DNA from: Pelagibius litoralis
GTDB taxonomy: Bacteria > Pseudomonadota > Alphaproteobacteria > Kiloniellales > DSM-21159
Length of the DNA stretch: 64,000 nucleotides
NCBI GenBank assembly: GCA_029287455.1
Contig: JARFRB010000038.1
Span: forward strand, 1-64,000
Direction of reading: 5' to 3'
The notes under the pieces were generated by a model. It saw only the letters and a list, made by a program, of their open reading frames with translations. It had not been told where the DNA came from and searched no databases. This document shows positions 8,395 to 17,442 of this stretch, piece after piece. The translations under genes and the position numbers were made by a program. Position 1 is the first letter of the stretch; each line of letters opens with the position of its first letter.

Positions 8395-9171
8395 TTACCC
8401 TTCGCCGGCGCTTGCCTGGTAAATCTCCAGGGCTTGCGGCATCAAGCGCTCAAGCCGTTCGATGCGATTGCCCGAGGATGGGTGCGTGGAGAGGAACTCC
8501 GGCGGGGCTTGTCTCTCCAAGGCCGCGAAGTTGCGCCACAGCTCCACCGCCGCTCTGGGGTCGTACCCGGCGCGGGCCATGTAGAGCAGGCCGATCTCAT
8601 CAGCTTCGGCCTCTTGCTCCCGGCCAAAGGGCAGCACGATGCCCAGCGTGGCGGCTTCCGCGAGCACATCGGTGGCTTGGGCCATCTCCGGGCCACCCAG
8701 CGCGGCACCGACCTGCAGGCCGGTCTGGAGGACGATATCGCGCGATAGGCGCTCCGCGCTATGGCGCGCCACGGCGTGGGCGATCTCGTGGCCGATCACG
8801 GCGGCCAGTTGATCGTCCGTTTCGGCGACCTCGAACAGCCCGGTGTAGACCGCTACCTTGCCGCCGGGAAGGGCGAAGGCATTGGGGTTCGGGTCCTCGA
8901 TGACATTGAACTCCCAGTCAAGGTAGGGTGCGTGGCTGACGGCGGCGATGCGCTGGCCCATCTCTTCCACCCGCTTGACGTCGGGGGAACTCTTGGGCTC
9001 CACGTCGCTGCTGGCGAGGATCGAGCGATAGGCGCTATCGCCCATAGTCGCCGCTTGCTCGTCGGATATGATGATGAACTGCTGACGCCCGGTGACCGGC
9101 GTCTCGGCGCAAGCCCCTAGGGCCGCGGCCAGCGCGAGTGCCAGGATCGGGAAGCGGAGCCCGCCCCTCAT
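8395..9171 (-). CDS. M48-family metalloprotease, lipoprotein
   Basis: This is a 258-residue periplasmic zinc protease, relative of BepA/LoiP/YcaL. It begins with a lipoprotein signal (lipobox LGAC, Cys21). The zinc motif HEIAH is at residues 128-132, and the third ligand Glu lies in EADEIGLLYMARAGYD further on. The ATG at 9171 overlaps the stop of the upstream DUF1289 gene (ATGA), which fixes the start and implies translational coupling. Family members take part in outer-membrane protein quality control; which substrate applies here is unknown. It ends 2 nt from the convergent dehydratase gene. Confidence 0.9.
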   Translation of the reverse strand: MRGGLRFPILALALAAALGACAETPVTGRQQFIIISDEQAATMGDSAYRSILASSDVEPKSSPDVKRVEEMGQRIAAVSHAPYLDWEFNVIEDPNPNAFALPGGKVAVYTGLFEVAETDDQLAAVIGHEIAHAVARHSAERLSRDIVLQTGLQVGAALGGPEMAQATDVLAEAATLGIVLPFGREQEAEADEIGLLYMARAGYDPRAAVELWRNFAALERQAPPEFLSTHPSSGNRIERLERLMPQALEIYQASAGEG

Positions 9172-9422
9172 GTTGCCTTGTCGGCCCGGCGCTCCTTGAC
9201 GCGGGCCAGCACGGCGCGTTTCTCTTCTGCGGCGAGGATCGGCCATTCACGGATCTCGTCGATGGTGCGCGCGCAGCCGATACAAAGACCGTTGCTGTCA
9301 TCCATCTGGCAGATGCTGATGCAAGGGGAAACGACGGAAGTGTCGAGCGGCATGCTCAGCCTGGCGCGCCGCCGCGCCCGCCTTTCCATCCTGTCCTCGC
9401 GCTCCATGACTCGGATCTCCAT
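9168..9422 (-). CDS. DUF1289 family protein
   Basis: This small protein of up to 84 residues has the DUF1289 cysteine pattern: SPCISICQMD followed by GLCIGCARTIDEI, four cysteines likely to bind a metal, then a Trp-containing tail. The family is common in proteobacteria with no established function. Internal ATGs at 9407 and 9389 have better ribosome sites than the first, so the true protein may be slightly shorter. It is co-translated with the M48 protease through a 4-nt overlap. Confidence 0.85.
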   Translation of the reverse strand: MEIRVMEREDRMERRARRRARLSMPLDTSVVSPCISICQMDDSNGLCIGCARTIDEIREWPILAAEEKRAVLARVKERRADKAT

Positions 9423-9543
9423 CCACGCCCGGTTGCAGCATATAAGCGAGGTTGGGCGATTTGGCTAGTCGGAGTCTACGCGCCGATTGCGGAGAAATCG
9501 GAAAGCCCTATCATCGCGGGCGGGACGGAAGCGAGGTGAGGGC

Positions 9544-11226
9544 ATGCTGCGCCGGGCGCGGCTGATTAGCGGCATCATTCTTATGGTTTTCGTGGCGAGC
9601 CACCTGGTGAACCACGCCGCTGGACTGGTGTCGCTTCAGGCGATGGAGTCGGGGCGCGCCGCCTTTATCGCTGTCTGGCGCAGTCTGCCGGGCAGCTTAG
9701 CGCTTTATGGGGCGATCGCTGTTCATGTGGCGCTCGCCTTCTGGGCGATCTATCAGCGGCGAAGTTTGCGCATGACTTTCGCCGAGGCGGCGCAGTTGGG
9801 CCTTGGGCTTGCCATTGTTCCACTGATCGCCCTGCATGTCGCCGGAACGCGTGGAGGTGCCGCGTTCGCCGGCGCGGAGCCGACCTATGGCTCGATCCTT
9901 TTGATCTATTTCGAATTGGCGCCTTCCGAAGGCTACAAGCAGGCCTTCACGACCCTGGTGATCTGGCTGCATGGCTGCCTGGGCTTGCATCTCTGGTTGC
10001 GTTTCCGGCGCGTCTACCGGCGCATGCAGCCTTATTTGTTGGTCGGGGCCGTGGTGCTGCCCTTGATCGGATTGCTGGGGGCCTGGTCCGGGGGGCAGGA
10101 GGTCTTGCGTCTGAGCGCTTCTGGTGCCTGGGCGGCGGAGGCGGAGATTCTGCGGACCCTGAACCAGCCGGAGCGGCTGCGGATTGTCGGCGAGATGGAG
10201 ACCGCCACGCTGGCGACCTTCGCCTTGCTGCTGCTGGCGACCGCGCTCGCCCGGATCGCGCGCTATTGGTTCGAGCATCGCGGCGGCCAGCTGAAGATCG
10301 GCTATCCGGACGGCAGCCGCGCAACCCTGCCCAAAGGCGGCAGCATTCTCGACGCGAGCCGGCTCGCCAGCATCCCTCACGCCTCCCTCTGCGGCGGGCG
10401 AGGACGCTGCTCCACATGCAGGGTGCGGGTCGGTCTTGGCGGCGACAGGCTTCCGCCGCCCAGCGCCGAAGAGAGCCGTGTCCTGGCTCGCGTCGGTGCC
10501 GCGCCGAATGTGCGCCTTGCCTGCCAGACCCGGCCAACGGCCGACGTAGAGGTGACGCCGCTTTTGTCCGCCGGGGCCACCAGGGCCGGGCGCGGGGCCG
10601 GGCAGGCCGTGACACGCCAGGGCCATAGCCAAGGCGAGGAGCGCGAGATCGCAATTCTCTTCGCCGATCTACGCGGCTTCACCCGGATTGCCGAGCACAA
10701 GCTGCCCTATGACGTGGTCTTCCTCCTGAATCGCTATTTTCAGGCGATGGGCGACGCGGTCGAGCAGGCGGGCGGGCGCGTCGACAAGTTCATTGGCGAC
10801 GGTGTAATGGCTTTGTTCGGCATCGGAGCCGCGGCCCAGAGCTCAGCAAATGACGGCAGCCTGGCTGCCTTGCGCGCGGCGCGGGGGATGGCCGAGCAGC
10901 TCGTTCAGCTCAATCGTGCCCTCGACCATGACCTTTCCGAGCCTCTGCGCATCGGGATCGGGATCCACGTGGGGCCGGTGATCGTCGGCGAAATGGGCAG
11001 CGGGCAGGCCACGTCCCTGACCGCGATCGGCGATGCTGTGAACACGGCCAGCCGCCTGGAGGCGGCGACCAAGGACTTCGGCGCGCAGCTCGTGGTCTCA
11101 GCCGAGGTGGCGAAGCGCGCCGGAGCCGATCTCTCTTTCGCGCGCCCGGAGCAAATCCGCGTCCGCGGCCGCGAGCGGCCCCTGGATGTCTGGGTGGTCG
11201 AGGATGCGCTGAAGCTTCCTCTTTAG
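9544..11226 (+). CDS. Membrane adenylate cyclase with SdhC-like and [2Fe-2S] ferredoxin domains
   Basis: This is a 560-residue class III nucleotide cyclase with three parts. Residues 1-240 form about six membrane helices with several histidines (20, 24, 61, 98, 143, 149) in a pattern recalling succinate dehydrogenase cytochrome b, so heme b binding is plausible. Residues 248-340 form a plant-type ferredoxin domain with Cys283, Cys289, Cys292 and Cys327. Residues 366-550 form the cyclase domain, with metal-binding Asp375 (FADLRGFT) and Asp419 and the adenine-type Lys415 (DKFIGDG). The ATG at 9544 follows GAGGTGAGG. It probably makes cAMP in response to membrane or redox state. The start removes a 19-residue upstream extension. 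Confidence 0.88.
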   Translation: MLRRARLISGIILMVFVASHLVNHAAGLVSLQAMESGRAAFIAVWRSLPGSLALYGAIAVHVALAFWAIYQRRSLRMTFAEAAQLGLGLAIVPLIALHVAGTRGGAAFAGAEPTYGSILLIYFELAPSEGYKQAFTTLVIWLHGCLGLHLWLRFRRVYRRMQPYLLVGAVVLPLIGLLGAWSGGQEVLRLSASGAWAAEAEILRTLNQPERLRIVGEMETATLATFALLLLATALARIARYWFEHRGGQLKIGYPDGSRATLPKGGSILDASRLASIPHASLCGGRGRCSTCRVRVGLGGDRLPPPSAEESRVLARVGAAPNVRLACQTRPTADVEVTPLLSAGATRAGRGAGQAVTRQGHSQGEEREIAILFADLRGFTRIAEHKLPYDVVFLLNRYFQAMGDAVEQAGGRVDKFIGDGVMALFGIGAAAQSSANDGSLAALRAARGMAEQLVQLNRALDHDLSEPLRIGIGIHVGPVIVGEMGSGQATSLTAIGDAVNTASRLEAATKDFGAQLVVSAEVAKRAGADLSFARPEQIRVRGRERPLDVWVVEDALKLPL

Positions 11227-11801
11227 CGGGGCAAAGATGCCTCTATGGCCGCGGTGATGCGGCGGTCGTTGGGTTTCACGCCCGATGGCCAGGACGCCAC
11301 TACACGGCCGTCAGGGTCGATCAGAAACTTATGAAAGTTCCAGCGCGGCACACCTTCGCGACCGAGGCTGCTTGCGATCCATCGATAGAGGGGATGGGCA
11401 TCTTCGCCTTTGACCATCTGCTTTTCCGTCATCGGAAAGTCGATGTCGTAATTCACTTCGCAGAACGTCTTAACCTCCGCCGCGGTATCGTACTCTTGGC
11501 CGCCGAAGTTGTCGGAGGGCACGCCCAAGACGACGAATCCGCGACCACGGTAAGCCTCCCACAAGGATTGCAGAGCCTCGTACTGCGGCGTGAAAGCGCA
11601 AAATGACGCGGTGTTGACGAGAAGAACGGACTGACCTGCGAAGCTGGACATGGGCAGGGATTCGCCCTCTATCGAAGTGAAGGCGAAATCGTGGGCGCTT
11701 TCGGCTTTCGCGTTCGACGCGGAAGAGAAAACGATTAGAGCAACGATCAATAGAGCCGCGAACGCTCCGAGACCGCTAGAGTTATGCAGGTGGGTCTTCA
11801 T
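11223..11801 (-). CDS. Glutathione peroxidase family protein, exported
   Basis: This 192-residue thiol peroxidase of the GPx family reduces hydroperoxides. An N-terminal signal peptide (hydrophobic core about residues 11-27, cleavage likely after NAKA) predicts a periplasmic location. The catalytic residue is cysteine (Cys68 in NTASFCAFTPQY), not selenocysteine, and the WNFHKFLID segment supplies the conserved Trp and Asn. The second ATG at 11801 is preferred over 11810 because TTTGGA lies 9 nt upstream. It overlaps the convergent cyclase gene by 4 nt. The cysteine type usually works with thioredoxin. Confidence 0.9.
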   Translation of the reverse strand: MKTHLHNSSGLGAFAALLIVALIVFSSASNAKAESAHDFAFTSIEGESLPMSSFAGQSVLLVNTASFCAFTPQYEALQSLWEAYRGRGFVVLGVPSDNFGGQEYDTAAEVKTFCEVNYDIDFPMTEKQMVKGEDAHPLYRWIASSLGREGVPRWNFHKFLIDPDGRVVASWPSGVKPNDRRITAAIEASLPR

Positions 11802-11895
11802 GCCAAGCATTCCAAAGCCACGGTCAAAATCCGCACGAGCTTGAAATAGGCCCAACTGACCGGGAGGGAAGTCCTGACGTTGCGAGCAGGGGAGC

Positions 11896-12498
11896 CTAAT
11901 TCTCGACCGCGCCGCCTGTTTCCGCCAATTCTCCTTCGATCTCATCGGACGTGCCTGCATCGACCACCTTTAGGGCAAGGCTGTATTCGAACCCCTGCCG
12001 GGCCAGGGAAGCAAGATCGCGCGTGCGCCGCTCCGCCCTTTCCTCCGCCGGCCGGTAAGGGCCAAGCCGCCGCCGCCTGGCATAGGTAAGGGCAGCCGCC
12101 AGGTCAGGCTCGGCGACGTCGCGGGCGAGTTGATGCAAGGCCTGGGCAATGTCGTCCTCGCCGACCCCCTTGGCCGCCAAGCGCGCGGCGATCCCACGGC
12201 GCGAAACGCCACGCCTGTTGAGGCTCACACCCCGTGTCTCCGCGTAGAGTTTGTCGTCGAGCAAGCTGGCGCGTTTCAATCTCGTGATCAGCGCCTCGAC
12301 CGCCGCCTCACCCGCGTTTGGGTCCTCGCCGCCGTGCGACGCGGCGCGGGCGATGCGGCGCAGAAGGACGCGGCGCAGGTTCTCCGCTGAGCTGGCGTAG
12401 CGCTCAAGATAGGACAGGGCCGCCCGCTCCAGCGCTTCGGGTGTCGCGGGCTTCGGTCGCCGCCGGGGTTTCTTTCGGGCCGTGGTGTCGCTGCTCAT
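11896..12498 (-). CDS. recX: RecX-family regulatory protein
   Basis: RecX modulates RecA filaments and limits recombination. The 200-residue protein shows the RecX three-helix repeats: an N-terminal segment ending in ALSYLERYASSAENLRRVL, the central SLLDDKLYAETRG and GVSRRGIAARLAAKGV, and a C-terminal YRPAEERAERRTRDLASLARQGF repeat. The N-terminus is basic and low-complexity. recA is not adjacent. It lies 94 nt upstream of the peroxidase on the same strand and is divergent from the ABC-2 permease genes. Confidence 0.88.
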   Translation of the reverse strand: MSSDTTARKKPRRRPKPATPEALERAALSYLERYASSAENLRRVLLRRIARAASHGGEDPNAGEAAVEALITRLKRASLLDDKLYAETRGVSLNRRGVSRRGIAARLAAKGVGEDDIAQALHQLARDVAEPDLAAALTYARRRRLGPYRPAEERAERRTRDLASLARQGFEYSLALKVVDAGTSDEIEGELAETGGAVEN

Positions 12499-12575
12499 GG
12501 CCCGACCAATCTGCCATGCTTCTTCGCCGCTGGGGAGAGGCGGCGCGGTGCTTGCGGAGAACCGCGCGGGCGGCT

Positions 12576-13421
12576 ATGTCAACCGCCATGACCGAAACCT
12601 CTCAAAGTCCGCGCCTGCCGCAGCCGGTGGCGACGCTGGGGCCGCGCCACATGGGGCGGATCAACGGCCGGGGCCTCTGGACCCTTTATGTGAAGGAGGT
12701 GCGGCGCTTCCTGAATGTCTTCACCCAAACGGTCATGGCGCCAATGGTGACCATGCTCCTGTTCCTCGCGATCTTCACCCTTGCGCTGGGGCGGGACAAT
12801 GTGACCTTCGGAGAGATTTCCTACGCGGAGTTCCTGGCGCCGGGCTTGGTGATGATGGCGGTGATCCAGAACGCCTTCGCAAACACCTCCTCCTCCCTGC
12901 TGATCGGCAAGATACAGGGCAACATCGTCGACGTGCTCATGCCACCGCTGTCGGCGAGCGAACTCACCCTTGGCTTCGTCGGCGGCGGTGTCACCCGCGG
13001 CATCGTTGTCGGAGTCGCGGTGACCCTTGGCATGTGGCTATTTGTGCCGATCCGCATTCACGATCCGCTGGCGATCGCCTGGTTTGGGATTAACGCGGCG
13101 GTCATGCTGTCGTTGCTTGGCATGATCGGGGGAATCTGGGCGGACAAGTTCGATCACATCGCGGCGGTGACGAACTTCGTCATCGTGCCGTTTTCCTTCC
13201 TGTCCGGCACCTTCTACTCCATCGAGCGCTTGCCGGAGACTTGGAAGTTCGTCGCGCACTTGAACCCCTTCTTCTACCAGATCGACGGCTTCCGCTATGG
13301 CTTCCTCGGCCAGCACGATAGCAATCTGGTCATCGGTGCCGTCTTTGTCGGGGGCGTCAATCTTTGCCTTTGGCTGCTGGTGCACCGGATGTTCGCCAGC
13401 GGCTACAAGCTGAAGCCGTGA
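12576..13421 (+). CDS. ABC-2 type transporter permease (first of a pair)
   Basis: This membrane protein of about 281 residues has six helices of the ABC-2 family, similar to YadH/NodJ-type export permeases. The segment SFLSGTFYSIERLPETW and the C-terminal NPFFYQIDGFRYGFLGQ are characteristic. ATG 12576 and ATG 12588 are both possible starts; neither has a strong ribosome site. Its stop overlaps the next permease start by one base (TGATG), so the two are co-translated. No ATP-binding subunit lies beside the pair. Exported substrate unknown. Confidence 0.85.
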   Translation: MSTAMTETSQSPRLPQPVATLGPRHMGRINGRGLWTLYVKEVRRFLNVFTQTVMAPMVTMLLFLAIFTLALGRDNVTFGEISYAEFLAPGLVMMAVIQNAFANTSSSLLIGKIQGNIVDVLMPPLSASELTLGFVGGGVTRGIVVGVAVTLGMWLFVPIRIHDPLAIAWFGINAAVMLSLLGMIGGIWADKFDHIAAVTNFVIVPFSFLSGTFYSIERLPETWKFVAHLNPFFYQIDGFRYGFLGQHDSNLVIGAVFVGGVNLCLWLLVHRMFASGYKLKP

Positions 13422-14233
13422 TGGGCGGCCAGGGCCCGTCCTGGTCGGCGCCGCGCGATCTGCGGCCGGTCAATTGGCGGGGGTTCTGGACGCTCTACCG
13501 CCGCGCGGCCTTGCGCTATCTGCGCTCGCTGCCGGAGGACGTCGGAGGACCCTTGGTGTCCTCCATGCTGTTTCTGATCGTCTTCTCAATGGCCTGGGGT
13601 GCGGCGGGCGGAGAGCCTATCCGGGGCGTGGATCCGGTCACCTTCATCGCGCCCGGGATCGCCGCCTACGCGCTCTTCCATGGCGCCTTCGAGAACAGCG
13701 CCTTTCCCACCATCCACGATAAGCTGGAGGGCATCGTGCAAGACGTGCTGGGCGCGCCGCTGACGCCGCTGGAGATGGTCGCGGGCTATGTTTTGCCCGC
13801 CGCCACCGGCGGCTTGGTGACCGGAGCCATCATTCTTGGCGTGATGCGCATCTTCGTCGAGATCCCCTTGGCGGCGCCGCTCTATGTGTTGGGGTTCGGC
13901 GTGCTTGGCGCCATGCTCTTCGCGTTCCTTGGGTTTCTGGCAGGCCTATGGGCGAGGAAATGGGACCGCTACAGCGTGGTCGACACCTTCCTGATTTTGC
14001 CCCTGGGGCTGCTCTCGGGGACCTTCTTTCCGCTGGCGGCCTTGCCGGAAATGGGGCAAAGCCTGATCCTCGCCAACCCGGTTTTCTACGCCGTTGACGG
14101 GTTCCGTGCGGGATTTCTGGGTCAGCCGCAAGCGCCGCTTCTGGCTGGCGCGGCGGTGCTCTTGGGGCTTTGCGCGCTTTTGGCCATGACGTCTTGGATC
14201 CTGGTTGCGCGCGGGTACCGTCTGAAGCCCTAG
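13421..14233 (+). CDS. ABC-2 type transporter permease (second of a pair)
   Basis: This 270-residue paralogue of the preceding protein shares the LSGTFFPLAALPEM and NPVFYAVDGFRAGFLGQ motifs near its end and has the same six-helix profile. The ATG at 13421 shares its first base with the upstream stop codon. The two probably form a heterodimeric export channel. The required ATPase must be encoded elsewhere, since recX and argD flank the pair. Paralogy and tight coupling are seen directly; heterodimer formation is inferred. Confidence 0.85.
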   Translation: MGGQGPSWSAPRDLRPVNWRGFWTLYRRAALRYLRSLPEDVGGPLVSSMLFLIVFSMAWGAAGGEPIRGVDPVTFIAPGIAAYALFHGAFENSAFPTIHDKLEGIVQDVLGAPLTPLEMVAGYVLPAATGGLVTGAIILGVMRIFVEIPLAAPLYVLGFGVLGAMLFAFLGFLAGLWARKWDRYSVVDTFLILPLGLLSGTFFPLAALPEMGQSLILANPVFYAVDGFRAGFLGQPQAPLLAGAAVLLGLCALLAMTSWILVARGYRLKP

Positions 14234-14339
14234 ATCTGCCCGCCGCCTCGTTGATCCTAAGGGGGCTGGTCGTTGACTTGCGCCCGCCGAACCGGCATCG
14301 TCCCGGCTTTCCTAGTCATACGTATTGGGAGTGACGGCC

Positions 14340-15521
14340 GTGAGTAGCGCCTTGATGAACACCTATGGTCAGCGAGACCTCGCTTTCGAGCGGGGGGAGG
14401 GTCCCTATCTCTTCGCGACCGACGGGCGACGCTACCTGGACTTCGCCAGCGGTATCGCTGTCACCGCCTTGGGTCACAGCCATCCCCATCTTGTCGCCGC
14501 GCTCACCGAACAAGCGGGCAAGCTTTGGCATTGCTCCAACCTCTTCCGGATTCCGGCGGGCGAGCGCCTGGCGGAGCGGCTGGTGGAAAACTCCTTCGCC
14601 GATAAGGCCTTCTTCTGCAACTCCGGCCTCGAGGCTTTCGAGGCTGCGGCGAAGCTCACCCGCAAGTACTTCTCGCATATTGGCCAGCCGGGGCGCTGGC
14701 GGATTCTGGCGCTCCAAGGGTCCTTTCACGGCCGCTCGCTCTCGGCCATCGCCGCCTCGGGGAACCCGAAGTATCTCGAAGGCTTCGGTCCGGTGAACCC
14801 CGGCTTCGCTCAGGCGGCGTTCGGCAACCTCAACGAGCTGCGCGCGGCGATCACCGACGATCTTGCCGCCATCATCGTCGAGCCGGTCCAGGGCGAAGGC
14901 GGTATTCGCACCGCGCAGCTCGACTTTCTGAGGGCGGTTCGGGAAGTCTGCGACGAGTTCGGCTTGTTGCTGATCTTCGACGAAATTCAGTGCGGCATGG
15001 GCCGCACGGGCAAGCTCTACGCCCACGAATGGGCCGGGATCGCCCCGGATATCATGATGCTGGCGAAAGGTTTGGGCGGCGGGTTCCCGATTGGCGCGGT
15101 GCTGGCGACCGACAAGGTCGCCGCGGCCTTCACGCCCGGCGTCCATGGCACGACCTTCGGCGGAAACCCCTTGGCCATGGCCTGTGGCAACGCCGTGCTG
15201 GACGTGATCCTGGAGGAGGGCTTCCTGCCGGACGTGGATCGGATCGCCCGCCTTCTGTGGGAGGAACTGCAGGCGCTCGCCGCGCGCCATCCAAGCGTTC
15301 TCGCCGAGGCGCGCGGCGCCGGCTTGATGCTGGGTCTGCGCTGCCATGCCCCCAACGGCGAATTGATGAAGCTCTTGCGCGACAACGGCCTGTTGACCGT
15401 GACCGCGGCGGAGAACGTGGTGCGCTTGCTGCCGCCGCTTATCATCGGCGAGGCGCAGGTGGCCGAGGCCATCGACATCCTCGATCGGTCCTGCGCCGGC
15501 CTGGCGCAGGCGGCGGAATAA
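14340..15521 (+). CDS. argD: Acetylornithine aminotransferase
   Basis: ArgD transaminates N-acetylglutamate semialdehyde with glutamate in arginine synthesis and often also serves the lysine pathway. The protein of about 393 residues is a class III PLP aminotransferase: FFCNSGLEAFEAA binds phosphate, FDEIQCGMGRTG contains the PLP-binding Asp, and Lys243 in LAKGLGGGFP is the Schiff-base lysine. The start is taken as GTG 14340 because GGGAG lies about 8 nt upstream; ATG 14355 would shorten it by five residues. argF follows after 19 nt and hslO after that, forming an operon. Confidence 0.95.
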   Translation: MSSALMNTYGQRDLAFERGEGPYLFATDGRRYLDFASGIAVTALGHSHPHLVAALTEQAGKLWHCSNLFRIPAGERLAERLVENSFADKAFFCNSGLEAFEAAAKLTRKYFSHIGQPGRWRILALQGSFHGRSLSAIAASGNPKYLEGFGPVNPGFAQAAFGNLNELRAAITDDLAAIIVEPVQGEGGIRTAQLDFLRAVREVCDEFGLLLIFDEIQCGMGRTGKLYAHEWAGIAPDIMMLAKGLGGGFPIGAVLATDKVAAAFTPGVHGTTFGGNPLAMACGNAVLDVILEEGFLPDVDRIARLLWEELQALAARHPSVLAEARGAGLMLGLRCHAPNGELMKLLRDNGLLTVTAAENVVRLLPPLIIGEAQVAEAIDILDRSCAGLAQAAE

Positions 15522-15540
15522 TCGCGAGTTTTGAAGCGCG

Positions 15541-16452
15541 ATGGCCGACCTAAAGCACTTCCTCGATCTCGACCAGTTGGATAGCTCTACTCTGCGGTCG
15601 ATCCTGGACCTGGGCGAGGGCTGCAAGGCCCGCGGGGCCGGCAGCGGCAAGCCGCTGGCCGACAAGTCCCTTGCGATGATTTTCGAGAAGCCCTCGACCC
15701 GAACACGCGTTTCCTTCGAGATGGGGATTCGCCAACTGGGCGGCGAGGCCGTGGTGCTGGAGCCAAGCTCGACACAGCTCGGCCGGGGCGAAACCATCGC
15801 GGACACGGCGCGCGTGCTTTCGCGCTACGTGGACGCCATCATGCTGCGCACCACGAAGGAAGATAAGCTCTTGGAGTTGGCGGAGTACGCCAGCGTGCCG
15901 GTGATCAACGGCCTCACCGACCGCACCCATCCCTGCCAGCTCATGGCCGACGTCATGACCTTCGAGCAGCATCGCGGACCCATCGCAGGCAAGGTCGTTG
16001 CCTGGTGCGGGGATGGAAACAACATGGCCGCGTCCTGGATTCACGCGGCGGTGCGCTTTGGTTTCGAGCTGCGCCTGGCCTGCCCGGACTCGCTTTCGCC
16101 GCCGCCGGACGTGCTGGAATGGGCGAATCGGGAAGGCGGGCGTATTGTCGTCACGGATGACGCCGCCGCCGCTGTCGCGGGAGCGGATTGCGTCGTCACG
16201 GATACCTGGGTTTCCATGGGCGATGACGTTGGCGATTCCATTCGGCGGCGCAACATACTCAAGAGCTATCAAGTCGACGAGGAACTGATGGCGTGCGCCA
16301 AGCCCGATGCCATATTCATGCACTGCTTGCCGGCCCACCGCGGCCAAGAGGTCACCGAAGGCGTAATCGATGGCCCGCAATCGGTCATTTGGGACGAGGC
16401 GGAGAACCGTTTGCACGCCCAGAAGGGCATTCTGCTCTGGTGCCTCGGCTGA
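15541..16452 (+). CDS. argF: Ornithine carbamoyltransferase
   Basis: ArgF joins carbamoyl phosphate and ornithine to citrulline in the cytoplasm. The 303-residue length is typical. Residues 52-56 form the carbamoyl-phosphate motif STRTR, THPCQ contributes further phosphate contacts, DTWVSMGDD is the ornithine (SMG) loop, and HCLPAHRG carries the catalytic cysteine. It sits directly behind argD, and its stop shares a base with the hslO start, so arginine synthesis and the Hsp33 chaperone gene are co-translated, an arrangement common in alphaproteobacteria. Confidence 0.97.
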   Translation: MADLKHFLDLDQLDSSTLRSILDLGEGCKARGAGSGKPLADKSLAMIFEKPSTRTRVSFEMGIRQLGGEAVVLEPSSTQLGRGETIADTARVLSRYVDAIMLRTTKEDKLLELAEYASVPVINGLTDRTHPCQLMADVMTFEQHRGPIAGKVVAWCGDGNNMAASWIHAAVRFGFELRLACPDSLSPPPDVLEWANREGGRIVVTDDAAAAVAGADCVVTDTWVSMGDDVGDSIRRRNILKSYQVDEELMACAKPDAIFMHCLPAHRGQEVTEGVIDGPQSVIWDEAENRLHAQKGILLWCLG

Positions 16453-17435
16453 TGGCGGAGGGTGCTGGAACGGCTCCGGGATCAAGCGACACCGCTCCCG
16501 ACGATTTGATTCTGCCTTTCGTGATCGAGAGCTCGGGCATTCGCGGGCGCTTGCTCCGGCTCGGGGCGCCGATCGATACCATCCTGCGGCGCCCGGACTA
16601 TCCGGATCCGGTGGCCACCCTGCTGGGCGAGCTTGCGGCCTTGGGTACCATCCTGGCCAGCACTCTGAAGTATGACGGCGTCTTCACCATACAGGCTCAG
16701 GGCTCCGACCCCATTCGCACCATGGTCGCGGATGTCACCAGCGGCGGGGATATTCGCGGCTACGCGGGCTATGACGCCGAGGCTGTCAAAGCGCTGGAAG
16801 CCGAAGCCCCCTTGCCGCCCTTCGAGACCGGGCCTTGGCTCGGCGGAGGCCATCTGGCCTTCACGGTGGATCAGGGCGAGGATACCCAGCGCTATCAGGG
16901 AATCGTGGAGCTGGCGGGGCCGCGCCTGGCCGATTGTCTGCTGCACTATTTCCGGCAGTCCCAACAGGTGAACGCCGGCATTCTCGTCGCCACGGCGCGG
17001 GATCCGGAAAGTGGAGCCTGGCGAGCGGGGTCGCTGTTGATCGAACGCATCCCCAAGAGCGCCCAGGAACTGGCCGACAGCGTCAGCGAAGAGGATTGGC
17101 GTCGCGCCCTGATCTTGATGGCAAGCTGCACCGAAGCGGAGCTTCTGGACCCCAAGCTGCCCGGCGAACACCTACTCTACCGGCTGTTTCACGAAGACGG
17201 TGTCCGGGTGTTTGAGACCCGCGATCTGAGGGTCGGCTGCCGCTGCACCCGCGAGCGCGTGGCCAACATCCTGCGCTCCTTCCCCCGTGGGGAAGTCGAG
17301 GATCTCAAGGTCGATGGGGAGGTGGTGATGAATTGCGAATTCTGTAACCACGCCTTTCGCTTCGATTCCTTGGAACTCGACCGCATCTACGAGATGGGCT
17401 CGGGTTCGGGCTCGGATAGCGAAACGGCGCCTTAG
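16452..17435 (+). CDS. hslO: Redox-regulated chaperone Hsp33
   Basis: Hsp33 is a cytosolic holdase activated by oxidative unfolding. The 327-residue product ends with the redox-switch zinc centre: a CxC pair in VGCRCTRERV and a CxxC pair in MNCEFCNHAF, in the normal spacing. The N-terminal body contains GRLLRLG and the conserved DVTSGGDIRGYA. The start at ATG 16452 overlaps the argF stop (TGATG). The short Ser-rich tail after the zinc centre is not conserved. Confidence 0.95.
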   Translation: MAEGAGTAPGSSDTAPDDLILPFVIESSGIRGRLLRLGAPIDTILRRPDYPDPVATLLGELAALGTILASTLKYDGVFTIQAQGSDPIRTMVADVTSGGDIRGYAGYDAEAVKALEAEAPLPPFETGPWLGGGHLAFTVDQGEDTQRYQGIVELAGPRLADCLLHYFRQSQQVNAGILVATARDPESGAWRAGSLLIERIPKSAQELADSVSEEDWRRALILMASCTEAELLDPKLPGEHLLYRLFHEDGVRVFETRDLRVGCRCTRERVANILRSFPRGEVEDLKVDGEVVMNCEFCNHAFRFDSLELDRIYEMGSGSGSDSETAP

Positions 17436-17442
17436 GATCTCT

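Noticed and set aside
14316-15806. Long open frame on the minus strand opposite argD and argF
   Set aside because: It lies exactly antisense to two recognised genes. Its predicted protein is Gln/Arg/His-rich without motifs, as expected from high GC third positions.
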